58,352 nucleotides of DNA from Spongospora subterranea f. sp. subterranea (Eukaryota; Endomyxa: Phytomyxea; Phytomyxea; Plasmodiophorida): assembly GCA_049724395.1 (NCBI GenBank), contig JAUGWO010000143.1, positions 1 through 58,352 on the forward strand, written 5' to 3'. Of the stretch, positions 9,986 through 21,194 are shown one piece after another. A model generated the notes under the pieces. The model was given only the letters and a program-made list of their open reading frames with translations. It was not told the origin of the DNA and did no database searches. How positions within the stretch are numbered: position 1 is the first letter of the stretch; every line of letters starts with the position of its first letter. Both the position numbers and the translations under genes were made by a program.

Positions 9986-11340
9986 ACCATTGCCACACAT
10001 AACGGCGCATTTCATTGCGACGAGGTTTGGCGCTCTAACGCCATTTCGAAGCATCAACGCGTTTAGATTTTTGTTTTGTTTGACAGCTCAATTGTAAAGT
10101 CAGTTTCGAGTCGCGATTTCTGATGAATGTTATTCGATTCATTTCCTCGTGCGATGCGTTTATGACTTAAAAACCCGTTTGTCGTGTTCAGGTATTGGCC
10201 TGTTTTCTCTTGTCGAACACGGAATCGCTGTGGAACGCCAAAATCATCCGCACCCGCGATCGTCAGGTTCTCGATGGTCAGACGGCTGTGGTGGACGTTG
10301 GCGGTGTATGACCCCATCATCGGTTGCGGTTCTCCCCTTTCTCCGATCCTGATCCGCTCCATCCCAGGAATATCGCCCCGATTCGCTGCGATTCGATCAC
10401 CACCAGTCCGGATTCGTCGAGACGTTCTCCCCGTCCCATCGGACCAAACTCAGTAGCGCCGGTCTCGTCTATAAACACTTTGGCCGACAGGTAACGCCAT
10501 CCGGAAACGCCAATCGTTTTACCGCACCCTCCCGGTAACGTATAAACTGCCGGGTGACCGGTAACGTATGACCGGAGATGGCCGGTAACGTATGACCGGA
10601 GAGGGCCATGGTTCTTTTTCTCAGAGAAATTTGGTTACAGGTGATCAAACGTTTATCCAATAGGGCCCTGGGCGATGCCGATTTAGAGCAAGTTTTCGTT
10701 CGAATATACGACGGGTTCGTGGAGGCGATCGACGCCATCGACAACGGTGTCGATCAGTATCCGCAGCACGAGAGGTTCATCCACACGGGCCTTCCCCGAT
10801 ACGTGATCAACACCGATATCAGCTCACGTATATCGCGCATGAACCCGTTCTGGAACAGCACCGATCTCGCCGACCAGCGCTTTCACCACGCCCTGCGCGT
10901 CGTCGGCGACGAATTCCGAGAGCGCATATCGTATTTGGTGGACAGTTGGCTCCCCGCTCGTCAACTCGTATTCACCGCTTTCCGTCGGCGAACGAACAAT
11001 TCGATATTGGTCCTGGAACAGGGATGTCCTTTGGAAAGAACATCTATCGTCTGTTGATGTACGAGACGAGATCGTGTTCACCGTCTTCCCCGATCGGGAT
11101 AACGATATCTGGCGTGTTCAGGCGGTCGGCGAGCGATCGTCCAAGTTCTCGTCCCGTGTTCCGCTGCATCTGCCGTGGCGTGGCCTGACCGACGACGCCC
11201 TATCGACGGCCAGCGGCATCGCCGGATCGGTGTTCGTACACGCGTCCGGGTTCATGGGCGGAAATCGCACACAATCGGGGGCCGTGCGGATGGCGCTAGA
11301 CTCGATACGACTCGGACAGGCGGAAATCCCTCTCAATTAA
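9986..11340 (+). CDS. MYG1: MYG1-type 3'-5' RNA exonuclease (DHH-like), 5' end not found
   Basis: MYG1 proteins (UPF0160) are DHH-type phosphoesterases shown in animals to process nuclear and mitochondrial RNA. Visible exons: up to 10024, 10192-10305, 10368-10490 and 10641-11340, all joined in phase 0. The metal-binding start reads [12 protein letters not shown] across the first splice, then VLACFLL, IIRTRD, VVDVGG, the motif [47 protein letters not shown], and the C-terminal WRVQAV..WRGL and [11 protein letters not shown]. These match the family from end to end. The last exon is one base too long: the T run at 11030-11032 breaks ..QGCP|WKEHL.., and removing one T restores the frame to the stop. 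No in-frame ATG precedes the first visible exon, so an upstream exon is missing from this model. The third intron contains a small GGTAACGTATGACCGGAGA repeat. Confidence 0.85.
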
Positions 11341-11421
11341 TCAGAAGTTTTCGATATTTATATTATTATGGTGTGCTAATGACGACGGTCAGCCCGGGCC
11401 CGAACCTCGGCCCCTATTGAT

Positions 11422-14400
11422 TTACAGCGCCACGACGATCATGGCCAGGATTGTGGCGATGGCGGCGATCGCCGTCCACGATGATCGGATATCGGCACTG
11501 TAGACCACATTCGGGAATGGCGCATTGGTGCGATTGTGAATCTTTTCGGTCATATTCGCGATCGTCGTCTCACTCTTCTTACTAAACCGGAACAAAACAA
11601 CGCACGCTCAGGATTTGTTCTCGTTTTCGGTGATTGCTGTTGTCGTGTTCGCTTACTTTCCAGTCGTGTCAGCGTTGCAAGCACCGCTAGTGAATCCGAC
11701 CGATCCGACAACCATCGACACGTTCGTTGCTGTTCACGACACGTTTTGTCAATATCGGTGTTTCCTGGACCAAACGATCAGCGCTTACAGGAGTTGGTGA
11801 CGGTGTTGACGAAATCCCCAATTCGCACACTGTGGAACTATCGACGACAATATATGAGATATCTGGCGAAACACCTCCCAGATCGCGATCCCCTTACCGA
11901 GTTGTTGTAGTGATGGAAAGCGGTCAACGGGATCGCCACATGGACCACCGACGACCCGTTCCCGAACTTGGCGTAATCGCCGGCGCGCACGCTGTCGACC
12001 ACAACGTCGCCGTCGTCGCGCCGACAGTCCCGCGCCTGGACCAGGTCGACCTTCATGTCGAACCCCTTCTCGGCCTGGACCTCGATCGTCAGCCACCTCA
12101 TGGCCGGCGCCAGAACGTGGCAGCGGCTGGACCCGCTCGTGGACCAGTACGACCCGCGTCCCCGGCTGGTCAGCTTGAGGCGGTCGCCGACGACGATGGC
12201 GCGCTGGGCCATTGACCCGCCGTCGCCGCAGGCGCCGCCGATCGCGTTCGGCGTGGTGGCGTCGGTCGATCGATGGGCGCCGTTCAGGGTGAAGCTGCAG
12301 GAGCGCGGTGACGTCGCGTCGCCACACGATCGGGACACGAAGGCGATCGCGGAGACGGTGAAGTCGATCTGGGGCGACGCTCCCTGGAAATGGCCGAACA
12401 CGACGCTCTTGACGAATCGCGTGTCGAGAGCGGTGAAGGCGGCGAGGGGGATGTAGAGGTCGGTAGGGCGGGTCGGGTCAAAGGCGGCGCCGGTGACAGT
12501 GGCGGTCGATACGGCGGCGCTGGTCGTTTGCTTGGCCGACTCCGCGCACGAGTCGCCGTATTTGATGTTGACGATCATGGAGAAATTGGACGGGGCCGTC
12601 AGGCGAACGTGAAGATGGTCGAACGCCCCGACATCGAGACAGGTCGGGATGGCGGAATAGAAATACTCGTGATCGGCGTATGATGACGTGTCCGCCTTGG
12701 TCGAACACGTCGCCTTGTTGTCGGCGATTCTGAACGATCCCATCGTGCCATCGTCGGACGTGATTCCGCCCAACTTGTTCATGTTGGTGTTGGCGAAATC
12801 GTCAACCACGACCTTCCGGCAATGATCGTTGGCGGCGGGCGGGTTGGTGGCGCCATTGATCGGGTTAGGTGCGGAAGCGCCAGCGGCGGGGACCGGTTTT
12901 GGCGACACGTTCGAACGCGATCGGTTTGCAACTGGCGCGGGTGAATCACTTTTGTCGTTATGGGAATCATCGCGCTCGTAATTATCGTCGGAACGAGAGT
13001 GGGACGTCGTTGACGACTCGTCGGATTCGGATTCGTAATCGTCATCGTCGGAAGAATGAGGAGACGGTCGCTGATAATCGATTTCATCTAATTCGTCATC
13101 GTCATCGTCGCGATTGTAATAATCATCTTCAGAGGTGGGTCTGTAATGTTCCTCCTCGTCGTCGTCGCGTCCGGAATTGTTATTGTTGGGAGCGGGCTTA
13201 TAGTACTCCTTCTCAGAATCGTCGTCGTCGTCGTTGCGTTTGGAATACTCATCTTTGGACGTGGAGGTGGGTTCATAGTATTCCTCGCCGCCTGATTCGT
13301 CGCCGTCGTCCTCGTTGCGGTTGCCATAACCATCGCTATTGGCGGGTTTATCGTTCTCCCCCTTCCCCTCTGATCCTTCGTCGTCGTCGTGTTTGCCATA
13401 GCTATCGCTGGGAGCGGGCTTATAGTTCTCCTCCTTCTCATATTCGTCGTCGTCATGTTCGGAATAGCCTTTGCTGGGAGTGGGTTTAGAATACCCCTCG
13501 GATTTTTCGTCGTCGTCGTTGCGTCTGGAATAACCGCCATCACTGGGAGTGGGTTTATACTCCTCGTCCCCCTTTTCAGCTTCGTGATTGTGCTCGGCGT
13601 CATACCGATCCGATTCCTCATCCTCGTGGCCGTATTCGGGCTGGTAGACGGGGGCGGTGGCCGACGATGTGGCGCAATTGCCTTTCAGCTTGATACTGTA
13701 GATATCCAGTGGACTGGACAATCCCCCGATATCAATCGACATCATATTCCCCTGAACCCCTTCGTCAGTTCCTGTTCTAGTAAATCCCTCAAACCCCATT
13801 CCACTGACCGGATTCAGTTTCCCCTCGAACTTGTCGAACTCCACGTCCATGACTCCTTTCTCGTTGAAGTTGGCGACAAAACAGGCAGTGGCGAACCTAC
13901 GTCAATCAGGTGAATATGGAACAATACCGACGAGCGCGGTTTGAGGATTTTACACGACGGGCTCGTCCGGTGAATAATCACCACATCGCGATTCCTTGCT
14001 GACGATGGTGATGGCGATATTGGTCGGATCGTTATCGCGCCCCGCCCGAGGGCGGATCGTCAGCTCGACCGCACTGAACTGACGCCCGTCGAAGCACTGA
14101 TGAATGTCGCCGCGCAGCATCGACGCCATGAACGACTTCTTGCTGGCCGGGAACAGCGTGATGAAATCGTTCCCGTTCTCGTATTCGGCCCTCATCTTGT
14201 TCTTATAGAACACCATCTCATCTCGACCTAGAACCGTCAGCGACCGTTAGTGGAGCGCCATCCCAACGACAACGTTCGACCGAACCCAACCCACGTACAA
14301 TTGTAGTCGAGTTCGACGTCGTCACCGCCGTAGTCGTTGACGGCCAGGCGACAGGTGTCGGGCTGGGGCGCGATCACGACCGGGTCGAACGCGGCGCCAA

Positions 14401-14458
14401 CGACGACGGCGCCGATCAGGAGAACGGCCAATACTGAACGATGATGACGATGGTTCAT
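11422..14458 (-). CDS. Secreted, C-terminally anchored protein with three beta-sandwich-like domains and a long acidic linker
   Basis: Six exons on the minus strand: 14299-14458, 13954-14227, 11875-13896, 11789-11829, 11657-11729, 11422-11581. The sum is 2730 nt, giving 909 residues in frame. The start ATG at 14458 opens a signal peptide (SVLAVLLIGAVVVGAA). The end is hydrophobic (TAIAAIATILAMIVVAL) with no tail, typical of a GPI-anchor signal or single anchor. Between them are three related domains of about 170-190 residues. The first covers residues about 25-230; the second starts with VVVDDFANTNMNKLGG and contains CLDVGAFDHLHVRL; the third contains MRWLTIEVQAEKGFDM. They resemble galactose-binding/CIA30-like beta sandwiches seen in secreted proteins of early-diverging fungi; this is inference from pattern, and I know no family name. 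Domains one and two are separated by about 230 residues of acidic linker built from repeats of the type PAPSDSYGKHDDDE. The 5' site of the third intron (AG|GTGTTT) is chosen for frame; GTAAGG 24 bases upstream is an alternative that breaks it. Confidence 0.75.
12990..13620. repeat. Degenerate coding repeat for the acidic linker
   Basis: Within the surface-protein gene, imperfect units of about 60-75 bp recur. They encode a Pro-Ser or Pro-Thr start, an aromatic residue, and a run of Asp/Glu (GAC/GAA-rich, CGTCGTCGT on the plus strand). At least eight units are discernible. Codons vary more than the amino-acid type, so composition rather than sequence seems conserved. Confidence 0.7.
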
Positions 14459-15953
14459 AACGATATAGCACAATGAACAGAATTGTCGACGAGTTCCCAA
14501 GGTAAATCCATCGATGGAGCGCCCCAGAACACTGCCCAACGTCCCCCGAACGAATCTGGAAATTCCGCCCCCAGAGTATCGTGTGAGATATTTTGTGGGC
14601 GATTTGTGTTTTGGTTTGGTTTAGCGCCATGAGGTGGGGTGCAGTCAGGCACAGAGGATATTGATTGACCCTGGGATGTGGGATGGCGCTACCCCATTGC
14701 CATACCATAAAGATCGCCACACACCCCCCCCCCTTCATGGTCTGAGGGGTCGCCGCTCCCCCCTCAGATATATATCTGAAGACACGGGCAGACTGGGGGA
14801 TCGGGGACGGGAATGGCTCTCTGGCGATGGCAACTCTCTGTGTGGGAACTGGGCGCCGGATCGAGGGGATTATGTGTGGCGGATGACTGTTTGGCGTCTG
14901 TGACACCTTGGGCCGATTTCGTCAACCGATCTCTCGCTGGATTGTGGAAAACACCACATGCACCGGATGACGAACGCCATCTATGAGCTACTGGTCCAAC
15001 CTGTTCAAACAATGAGTAAAAACCGAAATTTGACTGGTCAAGTTGTTTTAGAACCCAGCAGTGGTGCACGAATTTGGGTGTTATGAACGAGGTGACAAAT
15101 GGGGATTATTTCACAGAGGTTTCCCAGGGACCCCGTTTTCTGGTCAATCCCAGTACCGACCCCCGTTATAATCATCATGGTATCAGATTGCTCTCTCGTG
15201 GCGCTGGAGATGGGACGGTACTTGCACAACAAGGTCGCCGGCAATTCCCGACAACGAAACCCCACAATGTCGCGGCGCAGACCGAACAAGATGAAACTGT
15301 TCAAACCCCTTCATCGTTCTATTACGTCTCGATCCAATCGTTGTCAAGAGCTATCCGGGTCCAATTTGGAACCAACAACGACCACGTCACCGTTATTGAC
15401 GCCGACCCCATTTCTATCGACCAGTTCGACGTCAGGTCGGCGTTGTTGCAGATTGCAATGACCATCGACCCAGGGATCGCCAACGGAATATGAAAGGCAT
15501 TTCAGGGGGGTCATCTCATCGCCCTGGCACCATGGCATCGCCTTCTGCCGTCCACCGATCGATATACCCGCCTAGATCGTGAAAAAACAACGATCGGGGT
15601 AATGAACTCGCCACTCGGTGGCGACGACAGCGATAACAGTTTGGAACGTGCGGTGGCCACGAAAACAACATCGTCAAACGGAGATCACAAAACATTCTCA
15701 CCCCGATTTCTGCCCATGAAAACGCCGATTGTTTGATGAGGCCAAACCCTGCGGAAGGTTTGCGATAATTTCAACGGATGGCGAGACAACACCCTTCACT
15801 TAAAGGACTCGACGATCACATAGATTGAGGGCGGCGAACGAGACGACCGATTGTGTTCCACGACAAGGAGTTCGACAAACCGAGACCACAACGTGTTAAG
15901 AACACAACACCGCTCAATAGATACAATGAATTAATTCAAATTAAAATGGGGAA
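14459..15953. other. Intergenic, no gene supported
   Basis: Short open frames exist on both strands (for example plus 15074-15493 and minus 15344-15538), but none shows a family motif or an obvious spliced continuation. A run of C occurs at 14724-14732. The right part must hold the 3' end of the next minus-strand gene's transcript. Confidence 0.45.
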
Positions 15954-17020
15954 TCAGCAGAAGGAGGCGATGACGACCAGGGCCAAGGCGGTCTGCAACA
16001 GATAGGAGGGCGGCAACATGCGGAAGGCGCCCGACAGCGAATGGCGATAGATCGCCATTGTATACGGGTACGCGTTCTGGTTCTGTGGATCGCCCATGAC
16101 ATGGCAAATATAGACCTGATCGCCACAAACCCCAAATTACCGAAACCGATCAAAAACCGTGACGAAACCGAGGTGAAAATTCGGTTCTGGAAAAATCGTT
16201 TTCCTTCGTCGACCGACCTTCTTGGCTTCCAATTGAAGCTGACCTCTGACGGTCAAAACCTTCTCGTTCGGGTCGCTGACGTCGTAGAGTTCGACGATGG
16301 CGTTGAAATTGGCGCTATCCAGGGTCAATGGCTGTGGAATAACGGGGTCCTTCCCGTGCTCGGGGGCGGGCAAGTTCACGAACAGCACACCGTTCACGAA
16401 GATCTGCATGTCCCTCAACCTGAACGGGGGCAACGCCCACAGCACATTTTCAGACGAAACGGAGACGGCGGCGACGACGATGACGACGACGACACACACA
16501 CACACACACACACCTGACGAGGTTGGTGAAGAAGATCGTGGCCAGACCGCTACTCAGCGCCGTCTCGAACGAGGCGCCGGTGAACTCGTAGACGGCCAGC
16601 TGTGGTGGGGTTTGGCCCTCGTTCGAATACAGGTACATCATGTAGAACGAGCCGGGCACGATGTTCGCCGACACCACGATATCGTCCATATCCGACACCA
16701 GTTTCAGGTCCACCTAATTTCCACCCAATGAATCGATCAGGGCGAAAACAACGGGAGGTCGTTCCGGTTCTCACTCCACCGGACGCGCTGAACGCGCCCT
16801 TGGTATATCCTCCATAGGCGATCGAATGGCCATAGGACCGGTCGTCGAACGCCTTCAGTTGGTACGACGATGGACCAGGGTGCCCGTTCGTCAACGTCCA
16901 GAACTCGCTCTGGGTGGATCCGAACAGCGATAGCGCCTCGAAATGGCGAACACGATCCAGGGCGATATCATGCGACCCGACCGCGGCCCCGAATAGCGCC
17001 AGCACGACCAGGGCGATCAT
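15954..17020 (-). CDS. Secreted protein with hydrophobic C-terminus (GPI-anchor-like), unknown family
   Basis: Four exons on the minus strand: 16775-17020, 16514-16713, 16218-16419, 15954-16115. The sum is 810 nt, 269 residues, in frame at every junction. Residues 1-16 (MIALVVLALFGAAVGS) are a signal peptide, and the protein ends in LLQTALALVVIASFC, a hydrophobic tail with nothing after it. The middle reads as beta-rich and contains SEFWTLTNGHPGPSSYQ, MYLYSNEGQ, MQIFVNGVLFVNLP and ANFNAIVELYDV. It may be a small surface or wall-associated protein; I do not recognise the family. It has the same strand and the same signal-plus-tail layout as the larger surface gene 1.5 kb away. The second intron starts with a (GT)n run. 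Confidence 0.7.
16489..16513. repeat. (CA)n microsatellite covering a splice donor
   Basis: About twelve CA repeats end at 16513. On the minus strand this is GTGTGTGT directly after the exon end CGTCAG, so the 5' splice site of the second intron of the secreted-protein gene is itself part of the microsatellite. Confidence 0.9.
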
Positions 17021-18018
17021 CGAAAAAATGGCTCAGGCAATGGAACCTCACCCCAGCGCGGGTGGATGGCGAAACAGCCCGGGACAAAAATAAGAATACA
17101 ATGATGGTCTCTGGGCACACGACTGATTTCGGCGGGAACAGATATTATCTGGCACAGGGGGGAAACGATCCCCTTTTCCCAGTGGGGTGTTGGGCAAATG
17201 ACGGAAAGCGCATTGACACACACAGACACCGGTTCCTAAACAATTCGCGGCCCAGGAATGATCGCGCGCTGATGAGAGCAGTTCGGTCGGTGTCACAGCT
17301 TCCGGCGATCGTTGGCGAATTCGTCAGCCAACGATGCGGCAGGTTGGGCGGTTGTGTGTGTGTGCGACAAACGAGGAAGGCGCCAGCACAGATTATCGTC
17401 TTGTAAATCGGAATCGGCTGAAATACGTCGTGTTGGAGTTTGCGCGGTCCAGAGATCAATGTTCGAATCACATTATCCGCCCTATCCTCTTTATCATAGT
17501 TGAGACGCTGTTGGATCACAAATCAATAAACCACTGTTTCTCTTGGCGATTGCGTGATTAGATTGCTGTTTCTTCATTTGGATCTTCGCCAACAGAATCG
17601 CGAATTTATCCGAATCCTTGGGTTGACCTGTGTGTACGAACAAGTTCAAGAAATCCGGTTGCCTGAGTAATCAATGAGAGCATAGCGATAATGGATATTT
17701 ATTGACACAATCTATAATTAAATCCACTTCGTTGTATTATCAATTCGCGCTAACACAACAGATTGCCCTACTGTGGACAGACTGATCAGATCCTCATGGC
17801 AAGTACCCTTGGAAATCCGCTGTCCACCAGTCTGATGGGAACGGAGGAGGTCAGATATTGGAACGGCAAGGCGTACTGTCTCCGATCTGACGCCATGGCG
17901 CCGTCATTTCCCCCCGGAAATATCTGACAGAAACAATCCGGTTCCGTCGATGCTGTGATCAGATATCTGCAGTACCAGGCTCCATACCTACATCGGCTCT
18001 GAATCGTTCACACTGAAG
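17021..18018. other. Intergenic, divergent promoter region
   Basis: The region separates a minus-strand secreted-protein gene from a plus-strand chitinase gene, so it should hold both promoters. I see no coding signal and no clear TATA box. A short near-palindrome lies at about 17769-17832 (CTGTGGACAGACTGATCAG against CTGTCCACCAGTCTGATGG). Confidence 0.5.
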
Positions 18019-20727
18019 ATGGCGAAGGAGCGACTCCTGTATCATGCCGGTCTGGGAATGGCGCTACTCCACGTGGCCATCGCCATCACCTGTGGCCCAA
18101 AATACAACAACAGTTCGTGCCCTAACAGTCAGTGCTGTTCCGAATTCGTAAGTCGTGCAACGTTATCACTGAGGGATATCTGGCCCCATCACTGTCCCAG
18201 TGTGCAACGCAAACACTGTACTTGTGTTACCCCGCTGAAGCGTAAAAAAGAGTCCCCACTTCAATTGTGTTTCCGCATTTCATTTTGGTATTGTCATTGT
18301 CTTGATCCAATGAGGCGTTTGGTTCGGTAGGGGCAATGCGGGTCGTCAGAGGATTACTGCCTGGCTGGGTGCCAGACATCGTATGGAAAATGCGGGATGA
18401 CGCAAACGAACACGTTCGCTCCACTTCGGCCGTGCGGCTCCAGGAACGGCCTGTCGTGCGGTGTCAGTGAGTGCTGCAGCAAATGGGTATGCTGGGATTC
18501 AATGTCTGTCGAGTTGACATAACGCGGTGATTCAGGGATATTGTGGACTTGGTCCCGAGTTCTGTGATAGATGTCAGTCAGGTTTTGGATTATGCATCAG
18601 CACATCTGCGGTGCCTTCTACCGCTGAATCAAGTGCATCCCCTAAGTGTGGCCCGAATTTCGGCAGTTGCGCTAAGGGCTGCTGTTCCAAGGTTCGCGAT
18701 TTCGCTGCGCCCTTATTTGCTGTAATTCAAAGTTACTTAGTTTGGATATTGTGGTACTACCGATGAATATTGCTCTGCTGGGTGCCAATTCGAGTTTGGC
18801 CAATGCGCTGGTACCACACCAACAACCGCTGCCCCTAAATGTGGCCCGAATTTCGGGAGTTGCACCACCGGTTGCTGCTCCAAGGTTAGAACGTCGCAGA
18901 ACTTTTAAATGCATCCATCAACTATCATTCAGTTCGGATACTGTGGCACATCCGATGAATTTTGTTCTGCTGGTTGCCAATCGAAGTATGGCCAGTGCAC
19001 TGGTGGCATCACACCACCAACTGCTGCTCCTACGACAATGTTAAATCCCAAATGCGGGGGCACCGATGGTTCTTGTCCATTCTCGTTATGCTGTAGCAAA
19101 TATGGTACTTCTCAATGTATTACCACTCAGTTACCGATCACTTAACGACCACCATCACTCAGGATATTGTGGCGCGGATCCCAGTTTTTGTGGTGCCGGC
19201 TGCCAAAGCCAGTTCGGATCCTGTACGAACATAGTTCCTGAAACTTCAGGACGGACTACTGCGTCATCCCCTGCGTCAACAGCTGCCAAAAAATGTGGCC
19301 CAACTGATGGCAAATGTGCCACCGGCTGTTGTTCTCAGGTATAATTAAAAGTATCAGTTAGTTGCCTATCAATTAATTTTCTGGTTAGTTTGGATATTGT
19401 GGTACAACGGACGAGTTTTGTGCCGCTGGGTGTCAGTCGCAGTTCGGTCAATGTCGTATCTCTCCACCGATAACTACGGCTCCTGGCGCTCCAGAACAAT
19501 GCGGACCCACTGTAGGCAAGAGATGTTCCAATAGCAACTGCTGCAGTAGATACGGTATGATGACCATTGTTATGAAGGTCGTGCATTAATTCTAACTGAT
19601 GTTTTCAGGATACTGTGGAACGTCCGACGATCATTGCAATGCCGGTACCTGCCAGGCTGATTATGGAATATGTGCTGGAACAGGTGGTGGCTTGACACCG
19701 AGTGGTCAAACATTACCAAACATGTTCAGTCCATACCTTCGCGTCAATAGCGGTCGCGTTCCCGATTATAGCGCTGTAGTCCGACAGTTCGACTTGAAAT
19801 GGATTTCTTTCGCCTTTGTGGTGTCAGATAGCCAAGGACGCCCACGTTGGGGAGGTTCAGATTTCGCTGATAACGCAAACAGCAACGATTTGGCTCGAAG
19901 GCAACTGCAAGGAATGAGAAGCGCCGGTGCTGATGCGATTGTTTCTTTTGGTGGAGCGACTGGCCCCGAGCTTGCGGAAATACTTTCATCTGAGGCGTCG
20001 CTGTTGGCCGCATATCAGCGCGTAATATCCGCTTATAAGTAAGTTTGCACTTTGTTTTGTTGGCGTTTTATCAGCTGAGTACTCGGAAGTTTCAAATTTG
20101 CAGATTTTGATATCGAGGGGGACCCTTTATACAATAAAGCCAGCGTAATGCGCCGTAATCGCGTCATCGCATCGTTACAGAAGGCCAATCCCAGTCTAAA
20201 AGTGTCTTTCACGTTACCTGTTAATCCTTCGAATGGACTGGAAATTTCGGCGGTGTTTCTGTTGACGAACGCTCAATCAGTTGGCGTTCGCATCGACGCT
20301 GTCAATATTATGGTAATTTGCAACGCGTTTACTCCGGCTACACGACTGACTGCTGTGATATTAGGCAATGGATTATGGAGGTTACAATGGTGATATGGGA
20401 CAAGCAGCTATCAATGCAGCGGTGGCCACCCGTCGGCAGTTAAAAGCAGCGGGCATCTCCGCTTGCGTAGGGGTCATTCCCATGCTTGGAGGTAAGCAAT
20501 TTGCTGTAGTCTCCAAATTCATGATTCTGATGTAATCTCCAGTCAATGATGTAAAATCGCAAATATTCACTGCTAATAACGCTCGTACTTTGCTGGCTTA
20601 TGCTCAGAATCCTGCTAATGGAATTTGTTTGTTGTCATTCTGGTCCGTGGATCGTGACTATTCTTACCTCTCTGGCGTGTCTCAAACCGATTATGCATTC
20701 ACAAGCATATTCTCGAAATTTGATTGA
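18019..20727 (+). CDS. Chitinase: seven CBM18 (hevein-like) domains plus GH18 catalytic domain, copy A
   Basis: Secreted enzyme predicted to bind and hydrolyse chitin. Eleven exons: 18019-18147, 18331-18486, 18536-18691, 18741-18884, 18933-19104, 19163-19338, 19389-19554, 19609-20038, 20090-20312, 20365-20491, 20543-20727. The sum is 2064 nt, 687 residues. An N-terminal signal peptide (GLGMALLHVAIAI) precedes seven hevein-type modules with the pattern CGP..G.C..GCCS.FGYCG...FC..GCQ..FG.C. The GH18 domain starts about residue 390 (NMFSPYL). It carries WGGSDFAD, IVSFGGATG, the catalytic FADFDIEG (D-x-D-x-E core), NIMAMDYGG, VGVIPMLGVND and LLSFWSVDRD. These mark the bacterial-type chitinase D-like GH18 group rather than classical fungal ones. 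An intron interrupts each CBM18 at the same place. A paralogue lies 470 bp downstream in the same direction. Confidence 0.93.
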
Positions 20728-21194
20728 GACATTCTTTGTCTATCTGTTCATTATTGGATAATCTATTGTAAATATATTTGTTAATTATGAAGTATGTGTG
20801 CCGCATTCCAATCGCTCCCCAACAGTATAGAAGCAATGCAGTTACCAATGATCAGATTCCCTATGAAATTTGCGATCAGATGCAACCTTGAACTATAGCA
20901 TTCAAAATTATGGTTGAGGATAGGCAATGGAAGTTTGCGGCAATCTGGTTTATGCTCTCAAACGAAAAGCTGGCTACTTGAAGCGTTGAAAGACAGGTAC
21001 TCGATAGTTCAATACATTATTCATTTTTTGGGCACCGACCTCGCAAACAAAGAAATGGAATTTCAAACAAAATATCTTGTACAGTCGGGGAATCGAGTGC
21101 AGGTACTTCGTGGAAGATTTGGACCTATGCTGGATATTTCAAGGCACCTAAAGATCGCAAGTTCATATTCATATCTATTGTATTTACGTGCATC
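20728..21194. other. Spacer between tandem chitinase genes
   Basis: AT-rich spacer that should contain the terminator of copy A and the promoter of copy B. No coding signal was recognised; the frame at 20914-21237 is short and featureless. Confidence 0.5.

Noticed and set aside
12869-13489. 206-codon plus-strand Arg/His-rich frame
   Set aside because: Antisense shadow of the acidic linker of the minus-strand surface protein.
11838-13850. Single-exon 670-residue protein
   Set aside because: It is the large middle exon; upstream exons supply a signal peptide and downstream ones a hydrophobic anchor, and the six-exon sum is in frame.
15074-15493. 139-codon plus-strand frame as a gene
   Set aside because: No signal peptide, domain or splice continuation; the composition resembles the surrounding non-coding DNA.
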